Assembly: GCF_900113185.1 (NCBI RefSeq)
Contig: NZ_FOZD01000001.1
Location: 186,001 to 250,000 of the forward strand
Direction of reading: 5' to 3'
Length of the DNA stretch: 64,000 nt
Origin: Agromyces sp. CF514
Lineage (GTDB): Bacteria; Actinomycetota; Actinomycetes; Actinomycetales; Microbacteriaceae
Under the pieces are notes generated by a model. That model ran no database searches. It saw nothing but the letters and a program-made list of their open reading frames with translations, and had not been told where the DNA came from. Of this stretch, positions 1 to 8,210 are shown piece by piece. Position numbers and translations under genes: made by a program. Each line of letters opens with the position of its first letter. Position 1 is the first letter of the stretch.

Positions 1-169
1 GCCGCGGATGCCCGGCCGTGATGCCGAGCATCTCCGCGAGCTGCTCCTGCGTGACCGCGTAGACGCCGATCTCGAACGCCTCGAGCTCGACCGTGCGATG
101 GAGCTTGCGACGGGCGTCGTGCAACGTCACCGCACCCGCGGGGATGCGCGCCATCTCGAGGTCGGTCAC
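1..169 (-). CDS. Formylglycine-generating-enzyme (SUMF1) family protein, N-terminal fragment
   Basis: Only the first 56 codons lie in the window; the rest runs off the left edge. The visible protein has MARIPAGAVTL early on, then HRTVELEAFEIGVYAVTQEQ, which follows the opening pattern of the FGE-sulfatase fold (an IPAG strand, then a xVxVxxFxIxxYxVTxxQ segment). Members include formylglycine-generating enzymes and relatives such as EgtB and PvdO, so the exact reaction cannot be called from this fragment; the catalytic cysteines would lie outside. The chosen GTG start overlaps the stop of the upstream MATE gene as GTGA, suggesting translational coupling. An internal ATG at 154 is an alternative start. 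Confidence 0.6.
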   Translation of the reverse strand, partial: MTDLEMARIPAGAVTLHDARRKLHRTVELEAFEIGVYAVTQEQLAEMLGITAGHPR

Positions 170-1647
170 CGAGGCAGTCTCGCACGCCGTTCGCTCTGGC
201 CGGCCGGCTCGACGATCGGGATCGACGACGTGACCACCGCGTCGACGACCATCGAGCCGTCGGTCGGGCCGATGATCGCGATCGCCGTCGTCTCGGTCGG
301 AACCGCGGGCTGCACGGGCAGCTTCGCGAGCCGTCGGTGCTCGCGCACGTAGGCCGGCACGAGCAGCAGGACCGCGCCGACCCACGCGAGCGGGTTGCTC
401 AGCACGACGCCGACGAACCCGATGAGGCTGCCGAGCACGACTGCGGCGGCCACGCGCATGACGAGTTCGACGACGCCCGTCACCGTGGGCACGAGCGTGT
501 GCCCGAGGCCCTGCAGGGCTCCTCGCAGCACGAAGAGCACGCCGAGCGCCGTGTAGCTCAGTCCGTTGATCACGAGCATGAGCGTCGCCTGGTGCACGAC
601 CGCGTCCGATCCGTCGCCCACGAAGAGCCGCACGATCGGCGTGCCGAACGCCACGAGCAGCGCGCCGAGCACGAGCCCGAACGCGATCGACATCCAGGTC
701 GCCTGCACGACACCACGCCGGATGCGGTCGGGCCGCCCGCCGCCGAGGTTCTGGGCGGCGTACATCGACACGGCGAGGCCGAGCGACTGCAGCAGCGCGA
801 CCGCGAGGCCGTCGACGCGCGATGCGGTCGTGTAGGCGGCGACCGCGTCGGAGCCGAGTTCGTTGAGGGCGACCTGCACGGCCAGCGTGCCGATGGCGAT
901 GATCGACGCCTGGAAGCCCATCGGCAGGCCGAGCCGCAGGTGTTCGGCCAGGTCGGCGCGCGTGATGAGCCAGTCGGCCCTGCGCAGGTGCAGCACCGGC
1001 ACGCGGCGCCGCACGTACTCGAGGCACATGAGCACCGAGACGGCCTGGGCGACGACGGTCGCGAGCGCGGCCCCGCCGACGCCCCAGTCGAGCGGGCCCA
1101 CCATGAGCACCACGAGTCCGACGTTCAGGGCGCACGCGATGCTGAGGAAGACGAGCGGTGTACGGGAGTCGCCGATCGACCTGATGATCGCCGACAGGTA
1201 GTTGAACGCCATCATCGTCGAGGCACCGAGAAAGCTGACCTGCGTGTAGATCGTCGCCTCGTCGAGCAGTTCGGGCGGAGTCTGCATGAGCTCGAGCGCC
1301 GGCCGCGCGATGAGCGGTGCGACGACCGTGAGGAGCAGGCTCAGGATGCCGGTGAGCAGCGTCCCGGCCGCGACGGACCGCCGCACGGCCGCGTGGTCGC
1401 GCGCGCCGAACGCCTGCGCGGTCGGGATCGCGAAGCCTGAGGTCACGCCCCAGGCGAACCCGAGCAGCAGGAAGAGGAGGCTGCCCGTCGCGCCGACCGC
1501 GGCGAGCGAGTCGACGCCGAGGTGTCGCCCCACCACGATCGCATCGGCGAACTGGTAGAGCTGCTGCACCACGTTGCCGATCAGCAGCGGGATCGAGAAG
1601 AGGAGGATGACGCGCCAGGGGCGTCCCGTGGTCAGGGCGGTGGACAT
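166..1647 (-). CDS. MATE family efflux transporter
   Basis: A 493-residue multidrug and toxin extrusion-type inner-membrane exporter, expected to swap cations for organic drugs or metabolites. About twelve hydrophobic helices are visible. The N-terminus (RPWRVILLFSIPLLIGNVVQ, then QLYQFADAIVVGRHLG) and the FGARD segment are typical of the DinF/NorM-like MATE fold. Length is a little above the family norm because of a roughly 40-residue hydrophilic C-terminal tail. The reading frame stays open far upstream, but the ATG at 1647 begins just before the first helix and is the sensible start. It is followed by an FGE-family gene with a 4-bp overlap. A 16-bp palindrome lies in its upstream region (1717-1732). 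Substrate unknown. Confidence 0.9.
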   Translation of the reverse strand: MSTALTTGRPWRVILLFSIPLLIGNVVQQLYQFADAIVVGRHLGVDSLAAVGATGSLLFLLLGFAWGVTSGFAIPTAQAFGARDHAAVRRSVAAGTLLTGILSLLLTVVAPLIARPALELMQTPPELLDEATIYTQVSFLGASTMMAFNYLSAIIRSIGDSRTPLVFLSIACALNVGLVVLMVGPLDWGVGGAALATVVAQAVSVLMCLEYVRRRVPVLHLRRADWLITRADLAEHLRLGLPMGFQASIIAIGTLAVQVALNELGSDAVAAYTTASRVDGLAVALLQSLGLAVSMYAAQNLGGGRPDRIRRGVVQATWMSIAFGLVLGALLVAFGTPIVRLFVGDGSDAVVHQATLMLVINGLSYTALGVLFVLRGALQGLGHTLVPTVTGVVELVMRVAAAVVLGSLIGFVGVVLSNPLAWVGAVLLLVPAYVREHRRLAKLPVQPAVPTETTAIAIIGPTDGSMVVDAVVTSSIPIVEPAGQSERRARLPR

Positions 1648-1716
1648 CGGTGGTGGCTTTCGCGGACGGGTGCGGTCGGGATGGGCGGTCCGCTCGGGCA
1701 CCGCATCCCACAGTCT

Positions 1717-1732
1717 ATCGAATCGATTCGAT
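1717..1732. promoter_or_regulatory. 16-bp perfect palindrome, candidate operator
   Basis: ATCGAATC followed directly by GATTCGAT, a perfect dyad with no spacer, sits in the 144-bp gap between the divergent MATE gene (start 1647) and a small plus-strand gene (start 1792). The centred CG with AAT/ATT flanks resembles LacI-family operators in style. No regulator gene for it is adjacent, so the assignment is inference. Confidence 0.45.
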
Positions 1733-1791
1733 TTCGACAGCCCCGGCTCCCACGGGTTTGCGATGTCGGTGGCAGGCCCGATGCTCGCTCC

Positions 1792-2241
1792 ATGAGCGAT
1801 TTCGACTTCCTGTACGGCGAATGGACGGTCGCCAACCGGCGCCTGCGCCACCTGTTCGTCGGCAGCGACGAGTGGGACGAGTTCCCTGCGACCTCGTGGG
1901 CGCGGCCGCTGCTCGACGGGGTCGGCAATGTCGACGAGATGCACTGCCCGACGCAGGGCTGGTCGGGCGCGAGCATCCGGTTCCAGGACCAGCAGACCGG
2001 GGAGTGGTCGATCTACTGGGCCAACAGCAGTACGGGCACGCTCTTTCCGCCCGTCATCGGTCGATTCACCGACGGGCGCGGCGACTTCTACGGCGATGAC
2101 ACCCACGAGGGCCTGCCGATCAAGGCGCACTTCACCTGGTCGGACATCACGCCCGATTCGGCAAGGTGGCAGCAGGAGTTCTCGCGCGACGGCGGCGAGA
2201 CCTGGGAGTGCAACTGGGTCATGGAGTTCAGCCGGGTCTAG
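1792..2241 (+). CDS. Conserved hypothetical protein, DUF1579-like
   Basis: A 149-residue soluble protein with no signal peptide or membrane segment. It opens with MSDFDFLYGEWTVANRRLRH and contains a WSIYWANSSTG segment and the C-terminal pair DGGETWECNWVMEF. The FDFLxGxWxVxNRRL opening and the repeated W-containing strands suggest a lipocalin-like beta barrel of the kind grouped near DUF1579. I do not know its function. It is monocistronic, divergent from the MATE gene and convergent with the next small membrane protein. The upstream frame is open, but the ATG at 1792 fits the family-like start. Confidence 0.7.
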   Translation: MSDFDFLYGEWTVANRRLRHLFVGSDEWDEFPATSWARPLLDGVGNVDEMHCPTQGWSGASIRFQDQQTGEWSIYWANSSTGTLFPPVIGRFTDGRGDFYGDDTHEGLPIKAHFTWSDITPDSARWQQEFSRDGGETWECNWVMEFSRV

Positions 2242-2296
2242 CGTCCGGCCCGGCCATCGTGCGCGGTCGAACCGAGGCGCGGCTCGACCGCACCGG

Positions 2297-2686
2297 TCAC
2301 ATCATCGCGGTCGCGGCCCCGGCGATGTACGGCACGAGCCAGATGATCCAGACGACGAGGCTGAAGCGGTGGAACACCTGCTTCTCGCTCGGCCGGTTGC
2401 GCACCAGCACGATCACCGCCCAGACGAGGTGGATCGCCATGAGCACGATCGCGATCAGCCCCGTCACCGCCATCAGGGTGTCGAGCGGACCTGCGGCGAC
2501 GCCCTCCGCTCGACGTTCACCGGCGATCGCGCTCATCAGGAGCGTTCCCGTGGTGTCTGCGGCAAGGCCGAGGGCGAAGAAGCCCGCGTGCCACCACTTG
2601 AGCGTGCGCTGGATGTGCTCGGCCCAGACACCGACGGTGTAGAACACGAGCGCGAGGGTGATGATGACGATGGCGAGGGTCAGCAT
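2297..2686 (-). CDS. HsmA family (TIGR03987-like) small membrane protein
   Basis: A 129-residue integral membrane protein with four predicted helices: residues about 1-18, 34-52, 70-92 and 108-126. The pattern VITLALVFYTVGVWAEH, a conserved WHAGFFALGLAADTTGT with its DTTGT turn, and a late HLVWA match the small family named after HsmA (TIGR03987). Function of the family is not established. An upstream GTG at 2710 would add eight residues; the ATG at 2686 is preferred because the first helix begins there. It stands alone between a convergent plus-strand gene and the WYL regulator. Confidence 0.65.
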   Translation of the reverse strand: MLTLAIVIITLALVFYTVGVWAEHIQRTLKWWHAGFFALGLAADTTGTLLMSAIAGERRAEGVAAGPLDTLMAVTGLIAIVLMAIHLVWAVIVLVRNRPSEKQVFHRFSLVVWIIWLVPYIAGAATAMM

Positions 2687-2765
2687 GTGGCCGAGCGTAG
2701 TGCGAGGCACCCGCCGCCAGCACCCGACTTTCGGATGACGGCGCGGTTGCGCACCGGGGCCCAGG

Positions 2766-3740
2766 CTACGAGGAGAGGCGTCGATCCGGGCTCGCTGCGG
2801 CGTATCGCCGGGCGAGCGCCTGGATCGCCTCGGTCAGTTCGGCCGGGCCGTCGACGGTGAAGTCCTCGTCGAGCAGGGCGAGGTACACCGCGACGGTCAT
2901 GGGATGGTCGGCGCCGGTGATCAGGACGCAGCGCTCGTCGTCGATCGCCTCGACGAGGCCGACCGAGGGATCGATCTTCTCGGCGACGACGGTGGCCGGC
3001 GCGTGCACGAGGACGCGGGCCCTGAACCGCCACCCGGCTGACGCGACGCCGCGCAGCACGTAGCCGGCGACGTCGTCGGCAGGCAGGCCGCGGGGCTCGA
3101 ACCGTCGCCGGGTCGGCTGACGCAGGGTCATGCGGTCGACGCGGAAGCTGCGCCAGTCGTCGCGCTCGAGGTCGAACCCCACGAGGTACCAGCGGCGGCC
3201 CCAGCTGACGAGCCGGTACGGCTCCACCCGTCGAAGCGAGGCCTCGCCCTGGAACGGCGTGTACTCGAACCTCAGCCACTCGGTGCGCTGCACCGCCTGG
3301 GCGATCGTGGCGAGCGTCGGGGACTCGACGCGCGGCCCGCGGTCGCGGGCCTGCGGGGCGGTCGCCGCGGCCATCGCGTTCACCTGCTCGGCCAACTGAC
3401 GCGGCAGCACGTGCTCGAGCTTCGCGAGAGCCCGCGCCGCGCTCGCGTCGATGTCGGCGACGGCGTTCGAGGTGACCTGGTGCAGCGCGATCGCGACGGC
3501 GATGCCCTCGTCGTCGTCGAGCATCAACGGCGGCAGGTCGGTGGCGCGGTCGAGGCGGTAACCGCCCGCTCGCCCGCTGGTGGCGTCGATGACGTAGCCG
3601 AGTTCGCGCAGGCGCCCGATATCCGAGCGGATCGTGCGGGTCGAGACATCCAGTCGGCCGGCGAGTTCGGTCGCCGACCAGTCGGGCCGCTGCCGGAGCA
3701 GCGCGAGCACCTGCAGCACGCGTGTCGCGGTCTGTTTCAC
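2766..3740 (-). CDS. WYL-domain transcriptional regulator
   Basis: A 324-residue DNA-binding regulator. Residues about 2-60 form a DeoR/HTH_11-type winged helix (KQTATRVLQVLALL, then the helix-turn-helix ATELAGRLDVSTRTIRSDI). A WYL domain follows at about 130-205 with the signature RRWYLVGFD, then a WCX-type C-terminal domain. WYL proteins bind small ligands or nucleic acids and act as repressors or activators. The GTG start at 3740 is chosen over an in-frame ATG at 3779 because MKQTATRVLQ is the usual family opening, a GAGGGA motif precedes it, and this choice leaves an inverted repeat in the shared intergenic region with the divergent epoxide hydrolase, its likely target. Confidence 0.88.
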   Translation of the reverse strand: MKQTATRVLQVLALLRQRPDWSATELAGRLDVSTRTIRSDIGRLRELGYVIDATSGRAGGYRLDRATDLPPLMLDDDEGIAVAIALHQVTSNAVADIDASAARALAKLEHVLPRQLAEQVNAMAAATAPQARDRGPRVESPTLATIAQAVQRTEWLRFEYTPFQGEASLRRVEPYRLVSWGRRWYLVGFDLERDDWRSFRVDRMTLRQPTRRRFEPRGLPADDVAGYVLRGVASAGWRFRARVLVHAPATVVAEKIDPSVGLVEAIDDERCVLITGADHPMTVAVYLALLDEDFTVDGPAELTEAIQALARRYAAASPDRRLSS

Positions 3741-3754
3741 GGGTCCCTCGATTC

Positions 3755-3773
3755 GCGGAAGCCATTCTTCCGC
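3755..3773. promoter_or_regulatory. Inverted repeat between wyl regulator and epoxide hydrolase, candidate operator
   Basis: Perfect 7-bp arms GCGGAAG and CTTCCGC are separated by five bases in the 54-bp gap between the WYL regulator (GTG start at 3740) and the divergent epoxide hydrolase (start 3795). Position and symmetry fit a binding site for the adjacent regulator that controls both genes. If the regulator starts at 3779 instead, the repeat lies inside its coding region. Confidence 0.5.
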
Positions 3774-3794
3774 ATTCATTTCTACCGTGAGGGC

Positions 3795-4991
3795 ATGACG
3801 AACAGCGAGCCGAACGCCGGCATCAACCAGACCAGCTTCCCGACCACCGAGGCGAGCGACGACCAGGTCAGCCCGTTCACGTTCTCGATCCCCGCCGCGG
3901 ATCTCCACGACCTGCACGAGCGTCTCGACCGCACGAGGTACACGACCGAGGTTCCGGGCGGCGACCCGGCGTACGGCGCGAGCCTCACCAAGGTGCGCGA
4001 GATGGCCGAGTACTGGCGAAACGAGTTCGACTGGCGCGCCGTCGAGGCGCGACTCGCCGCGTTCCCGCACTTCACGACGACCATCGACGGGCAGCCGATC
4101 CACTTCCTGCACGTGCGCTCGGCTGAGCCGAACGCCTTCCCGATCGTGCTCACGCACGGCTGGCCGGGGTCGTTCGCCGAGTTCGCCGACATGATCGGGC
4201 CGCTCGTCGACCCGGTCGCGCACGGCGGCCGCGCTGAGGACGCCTTCCACGTGGTGGTGCCGAGCTTCCCGGGCTACGCCTTCAGCGGCCCGGTCACCGA
4301 GGCCGGCTGGGGGTCCGCCCGCGTCGCGAAGGCGTGGGACACGCTCATGCAGCGACTCGGGTACGCGCGGTACGGCGCGCACGGCGGTGACGGCGGATCG
4401 TTCGTCGGTCGGGAGCTCGGAATCCTCGCCCCCGAGGGGCTCGTCGGCACCCACGTGCTGCAGCTGTTCTCCTTTCCGAGCGGCGACCCCGCCGAGTTCG
4501 AGCAGCTCGGACCGAAGGACTTCGAGGCGCTCGAGATCCTGAAGGACTTCGGCGAGATCTCGGCGTTCGCGTCGCTGCAGTCGACCAGGCCGCAGACGCT
4601 CGCGCACGCCCTCGCCGACTCCCCGGTCGGTCAGCTCGCCTGGAACGAGTTGATGGCGACGTTCGACCGGCCGACGGAGCTCAGCCGCGACCAGATCCTC
4701 ACCCACGTCTCGCTGTACTGGTTCACCAACACCGCGGGCTCGTCGGCGCGCCAGTACAAGGAGGACGCGCGGTTCAACGCCGGCGAGGGCGTCGGCGCGC
4801 GGATCAACCACGCACCGACGGGCGTCTCGATCTTCAAGAACGACTTCCGGTCGATCCGCGTGTTCGCCGAGCGCGACAACGATCGGATCGTGTTCTGGAA
4901 GGAGCACGAGGTCGGCGGCCACTTCGCCGCCATGGAGGTGCCCGAGGTGCTCGTCGGCGACCTGCGCGAGTTCTTCCGCCCCCTGCGATGA
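3795..4991 (+). CDS. Epoxide hydrolase family alpha/beta hydrolase
   Basis: A 398-residue soluble enzyme that should open epoxides to diols, or act on a related ester or ether substrate. Residues about 26-135 form the epoxide hydrolase N-terminal domain (VSPFTFSIPAADLHDLHERL). The alpha/beta fold follows, with oxyanion motif HGWPGS at 121-126, nucleophile Asp199 in HGGDGGSF and a catalytic His at about 376 in EVGGHFAAMEVPE. The usual nucleophile elbow is GGDWG; here it is GGDGG. It is transcribed divergently from the WYL regulator over a short gap with an inverted repeat, so substrate-responsive control by that regulator is likely. It converges on dnaB with 28 bp between the stops. Confidence 0.88.
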   Translation: MTNSEPNAGINQTSFPTTEASDDQVSPFTFSIPAADLHDLHERLDRTRYTTEVPGGDPAYGASLTKVREMAEYWRNEFDWRAVEARLAAFPHFTTTIDGQPIHFLHVRSAEPNAFPIVLTHGWPGSFAEFADMIGPLVDPVAHGGRAEDAFHVVVPSFPGYAFSGPVTEAGWGSARVAKAWDTLMQRLGYARYGAHGGDGGSFVGRELGILAPEGLVGTHVLQLFSFPSGDPAEFEQLGPKDFEALEILKDFGEISAFASLQSTRPQTLAHALADSPVGQLAWNELMATFDRPTELSRDQILTHVSLYWFTNTAGSSARQYKEDARFNAGEGVGARINHAPTGVSIFKNDFRSIRVFAERDNDRIVFWKEHEVGGHFAAMEVPEVLVGDLREFFRPLR

Positions 4992-5019
4992 CCTGAAGTC
5001 ACGGCTGGGAGCCGCGGTG

Positions 5020-6399
5020 CTACGCCTGCACCATGTCGGCGAACCGCGAGAAGTGGCCGTGGAACGCGACCGTGATGGTGCGGGTCGGGCCGTTGCGGTG
5101 CTTGGCCACGATCAGGTCGGCCTCGCCGGCACGGGGGCTGTCGCGCTCGTAGGCGGCCTCGCGGTGCAGCAGGATCACCATGTCGGCGTCCTGCTCGATC
5201 GAGCCCGACTCGCGCAGGTCGCTGAGCGCGGGCATCTTGTCGGCGCGCTGCTCGGGGCCACGGTTCAGCTGCGACAGGGCGATGACGGGAACCTGGAGCT
5301 CCTTCGCGAGCAGCTTCAGCGCACGCGAGAACTCCGAGACCTCCTGCTGGCGGCTCTCGACGCGCTTGCCGCTCGTCATGAGCTGCAGGTAGTCGATGAC
5401 CACCATCTTGAGGCCCACGCGCTGCTTGAGACGACGGCACTTCGCGCGGATCTCGACGAGCGTCATGTTGGGGGAGTCGTCGATGTAGAGGGGCGAGTCG
5501 TTGATGCGGCCGCGGGTCGACGCGATGGTGGTCCAGTCGCGGGAGTCGACCGTTCCCTTGCGCATGTTCTGCAGGGGAACGGATGCCTCGGCCGAGAGCA
5601 GGCGCATGGCGATCTCGCTCTTGCCCATCTCGAGGCTGAAGAACACGGCGGGCATGTCGTTGGTGATCGCGGCCGCGCGGGCGAAGTCGAGCGCGAGCGT
5701 CGACTTTCCCATGGCGGGGCGAGCGGCGACGATGATCATCTGGCCGGGATGGAACCCGTTCGTCAGGTCGTCGAGATCGGCGAATCCGGTCGGCACTCCG
5801 GTGAACTTGCCGTCGGTGTGCGAAGCCGCCTCGATCTCGTCGAAGGCCGCGGCCACCGCGTCGGAGAGGGGCACGTAGTCTTCGGTCTCGACCGATCCGG
5901 TGACGGAGTAGATCTCGGCCTGCGCGTTGTTGACGAGGTCGACGACCTCGCCCTCGCCCTGGTAGCCCATCTGCACGATGCGGGTGCCGGCTTCGACGAG
6001 GCGGCGGAGCAGCGCGCGCTCGGCCACGATCGACGAGTAGAAGCCGGCGTTGGCCGCCGTCGGCACGAGGCTCGTGAGCGTGTGCAGGTACTCGACGCCG
6101 CCCGCGCGCTGCAGTTCGCCGGTCTTGGTGAGCTCGTCGGTGACCGCGATGACGTCGGTCGGCTCGCCGTGGGAGTAGAGCGTGAGGATCGCGTTGAACA
6201 CGACCTCGTGCTTGGGCACGTAGAAGTCGACGCCGCGGACCGTCTCGATCACGTCGGCGACGGCGTCTTTCGAGAGCATCATGCCGCCGAGGGCGCTCTG
6301 CTCGGCGAGGAGGTCGTGCGGGGGAACGCGTTCGCCGCGGCGGGCTTCACCGTCGTCGGCCGGTTCGGCGAGCCCGATATGCGCGATCGACAACTCCAT
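5020..6399 (-). CDS. dnaB: Replicative DNA helicase
   Basis: The 459-residue hexameric 5'-3' helicase that unwinds the replication fork. Residues about 27-130 form the N-terminal collar domain (LLAEQSALGGMMLS). The RecA-like motor follows, with Walker A ARPAMGKST at 226-234 and Walker B MVVIDYLQLM, and the conserved DLRESGSIEQDAD late in the protein. No intein is present. The ATG at 6399 follows GGAGG; the frame is open to 6603, but that extension crosses the promoter region. The gene lies downstream of rplI but is separated by 482 bp holding a terminator and several DnaA boxes, so it probably has its own DnaA-sensitive promoter. Confidence 0.97.
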   Translation of the reverse strand: MELSIAHIGLAEPADDGEARRGERVPPHDLLAEQSALGGMMLSKDAVADVIETVRGVDFYVPKHEVVFNAILTLYSHGEPTDVIAVTDELTKTGELQRAGGVEYLHTLTSLVPTAANAGFYSSIVAERALLRRLVEAGTRIVQMGYQGEGEVVDLVNNAQAEIYSVTGSVETEDYVPLSDAVAAAFDEIEAASHTDGKFTGVPTGFADLDDLTNGFHPGQMIIVAARPAMGKSTLALDFARAAAITNDMPAVFFSLEMGKSEIAMRLLSAEASVPLQNMRKGTVDSRDWTTIASTRGRINDSPLYIDDSPNMTLVEIRAKCRRLKQRVGLKMVVIDYLQLMTSGKRVESRQQEVSEFSRALKLLAKELQVPVIALSQLNRGPEQRADKMPALSDLRESGSIEQDADMVILLHREAAYERDSPRAGEADLIVAKHRNGPTRTITVAFHGHFSRFADMVQA

Positions 6400-6760
6400 G
6401 ACCTCCGGTTCCAGCCCTCGGGCCGCATGCGTGCGCGCCCACGACCGAGTCTCGGCGGAACCACTGACATGGGGTTCCGACACTCGAGAATCCAGGTGAT
6501 CGAAGGACGCTGCTTCACGATATGGAAGTGATCTCCACAGCACAACCCAGCCTGTGGATAACTCTGGGGAGAATCTGGGCGAAACGCCGCGGAACATGTG
6601 CAATCAGCCTGTGGATATCTGTGGAAATAGTGTGAATTACACGGGTTGAATTTAGACCTGATCAGGAATTTACGCTTTCCACACCTGTGTGGAAAAAGTT
6701 CTTGAGAACTCCACGTCTCCCCACACCCCACCTGTGCACAACAGTCACAGGCAACACTGA
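6400..6760. promoter_or_regulatory. DnaA-box cluster upstream of dnaB
   Basis: The gap between rplI and dnaB holds many DnaA-box-like 9-mers: ATCTCCACA at 6531, a perfect TGTGGATAA (complement of TTATCCACA) at 6553-6561, TGTGGATAT at 6610, TGTGGAAAT at 6620, a back-to-back TTTCCACAC/GTGTGGAAA pair at 6676-6695 and TGTGCACAA at 6733-6741. The area around 6600-6700 is AT-richer than the surrounding DNA. It likely contains the dnaB promoter under DnaA control, or acts as a DnaA-titrating locus. Confidence 0.6.
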
Positions 6761-6830
6761 AGATTCCTTGCGTTCGGGCACCTGCCGACGCGGGAATCCG
6801 CCGCTTCGAGGCACCACGCGAGGAACGCGA

Positions 6831-6864
6831 AACGGCGGTCCGGGCCGAAGCCCGAACCGCCGTT
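6831..6864 (-). terminator. Terminator of the rpsF-ssb-rpsR-rplI operon
   Basis: Two 15-base arms (6831-6845 and 6850-6864) pair except for one internal mismatch and enclose a 4-base loop that reads TTCG on the minus strand. On the minus strand the hairpin ends in GTTTCGCG. It lies 17 bp after the rplI stop. Confidence 0.75.
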
Positions 6865-6881
6865 CGTCGTGCGTGCGCGAA

Positions 6882-7334
6882 TTACTTCGCGGCGACCACC
6901 TGGAGGGTGATCGTGGCCGAGAGCTCGTCGTGCAGGCGCACGACGGCCTCGTGGTCGCCGATCGACTTGATCGGCGTGGTGATCGTGACCTTGCGCTTGT
7001 CGACCGAGCCGAGGCCTGCGGCCTCGACTGCAGCTGCGACATCCGAGGTCTTGACGGAACCGAAGAGGCGACCGCCGACGCCGGCCTTGACGGCCAGCTT
7101 GACCTTGCCCGACTCGAGCTTGGCCTTGAGGGCCTGCGCGTCTTCGAGCGAGTGCAGAGCGCGAGCCGCACGGGCGGCCTTGATCTGGTCGACCTGCTTC
7201 TCGCCACCGCGGGTCCACGGAGTCGCGAAGCCCTGGGGAACGAGGTAGTTGCGTGCGTAGCCGTTCTTGACCTCGACCACGTCGCCGGCGGCACCGAGGC
7301 CGGAGACCTCGTGCGTGAGAATAACCTTTGCCAT
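6882..7334 (-). CDS. rplI: 50S ribosomal protein L9
   Basis: A 150-residue 23S rRNA-binding protein of the large subunit. It starts [20 protein letters not shown] and continues [18 protein letters not shown], the classic L9 N-terminal domain. The long linker helix and the C-terminal domain ([20 protein letters not shown]) are complete. It is the last gene of the rpsF-ssb-rpsR-rplI operon, 11 bp after rpsR, and is followed by a strong hairpin terminator. Confidence 0.98.
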   Translation of the reverse strand: MAKVILTHEVSGLGAAGDVVEVKNGYARNYLVPQGFATPWTRGGEKQVDQIKAARAARALHSLEDAQALKAKLESGKVKLAVKAGVGGRLFGSVKTSDVAAAVEAAGLGSVDKRKVTITTPIKSIGDHEAVVRLHDELSATITLQVVAAK

Positions 7335-7345
7335 TGTCGTGCTCC

Positions 7346-7606
7346 TTAGCGGCCGGAGCCCGAGTAGGGCAGGAGGGCCATCTCGCGCGCGTTCTTCACG
7401 GCGCGGGCGATGAGGCGCTGCTCCTGCACGGAGACACCGGTGATGCGGCGGGCGCGGATCTTTCCACGCTCCGAGATGAACTTGCGAAGGGTCGCAACGT
7501 CCTTGTAGTCGATGATGCCGACCTTGATCGACTTCGCCGGGGCGGCGTTCTTCGCGCCCTTCCCGCGGCTCGGCTTGCGGCGATCGCCGCTGCTCTTTCC
7601 AGCCAT
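7346..7606 (-). CDS. rpsR: 30S ribosomal protein S18
   Basis: An 86-residue small-subunit protein that pairs with S6 on the platform. The C-terminal half [20 protein letters not shown] and [20 protein letters not shown] is canonical S18; the first 20 residues are a basic tail. The ATG at 7606 is chosen because upstream codons do not resemble the family. Its DYKD segment lacks zinc-binding cysteines, so this is a zinc-free form. It sits between ssb and rplI. Confidence 0.97.
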   Translation of the reverse strand: MAGKSSGDRRKPSRGKGAKNAAPAKSIKVGIIDYKDVATLRKFISERGKIRARRITGVSVQEQRLIARAVKNAREMALLPYSGSGR

Positions 7607-7683
7607 TGGATTTCCTGTCTGATTGAAAAACGATGTGTGATCGGATGCCGCGGCTGGCGGCACACGTTCACCGGCCGTGAGGC

Positions 7684-8205
7684 CTAGAAGGGCGTCTCGT
7701 CGCCGTAGTTCGTTCCGGGCGTGTTCCACACGTCGCCGCCGCCCGACTGGGCTGCAGGAGCGCTGGGGGCCCAAGCGTCGTCGGACTGACCGCCGCCGCC
7801 CCCGTAGGAGTTGCCGCCGCCGCCGACCGCACCGCGGTTGGACTGTGCACGCGTGATGGAAGCCGTTGCGTACCGGAGCGAGGGACCGATCTCGTCGATC
7901 TCCAGCTCGATGGTGGTGCGCTTCTCGCCTTCCTTCGTCTCGTAGGAACGCTGCTTGAGACGTCCGGTAGCGATGACCCGGGAACCCTTGGTGAGTGAAC
8001 CCGCCACGTGCTCGGCGAATTCACGCCAGCAGCTCGCGCGCAGGAACAGCGCTTCGCCGTCCTTCCACTCGTTCGCCTGACGGTCGAACGTACGGGGAGT
8101 GGAAGCGATGGTGAAGTTGGCAACCGCCAGACCGCCCTGCGTGTAACGCAGTTCGGGATCTGCCGTGAGGTTGCCCACCACGGTGATGATGGTCTCGCCT
8201 GCCAT
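7684..8205 (-). CDS. ssb: Single-stranded DNA-binding protein
   Basis: A 173-residue SSB that coats single-stranded DNA and recruits repair and replication partners. The OB fold spans about residues 1-110 ([20 protein letters not shown], then [20 protein letters not shown]). A glycine-rich disordered linker follows ([16 protein letters not shown]) and the protein ends in GDETPF, a variant of the acidic DDDIPF tip that binds partner proteins. It is five bases after rpsF, so translation is probably coupled. Confidence 0.97.
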   Translation of the reverse strand: MAGETIITVVGNLTADPELRYTQGGLAVANFTIASTPRTFDRQANEWKDGEALFLRASCWREFAEHVAGSLTKGSRVIATGRLKQRSYETKEGEKRTTIELEIDEIGPSLRYATASITRAQSNRGAVGGGGNSYGGGGGQSDDAWAPSAPAAQSGGGDVWNTPGTNYGDETPF

Positions 8206-8210
8206 GGGGA

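Noticed and set aside
2263-2291. A hairpin between the genes ending at 2241 and 2297 as terminator
   Set aside because: GCGGTCGA/TCGACCGC arms exist, but the 13-base loop and the lack of any T-tract make it weak in DNA this GC-rich.
6400-6760. A second replication origin at the dnaB upstream cluster
   Set aside because: The conserved dnaA-dnaN gap already fits oriC in place and content. The dnaB cluster lacks a strong unwinding stretch, so a regulatory or titration role is more likely.
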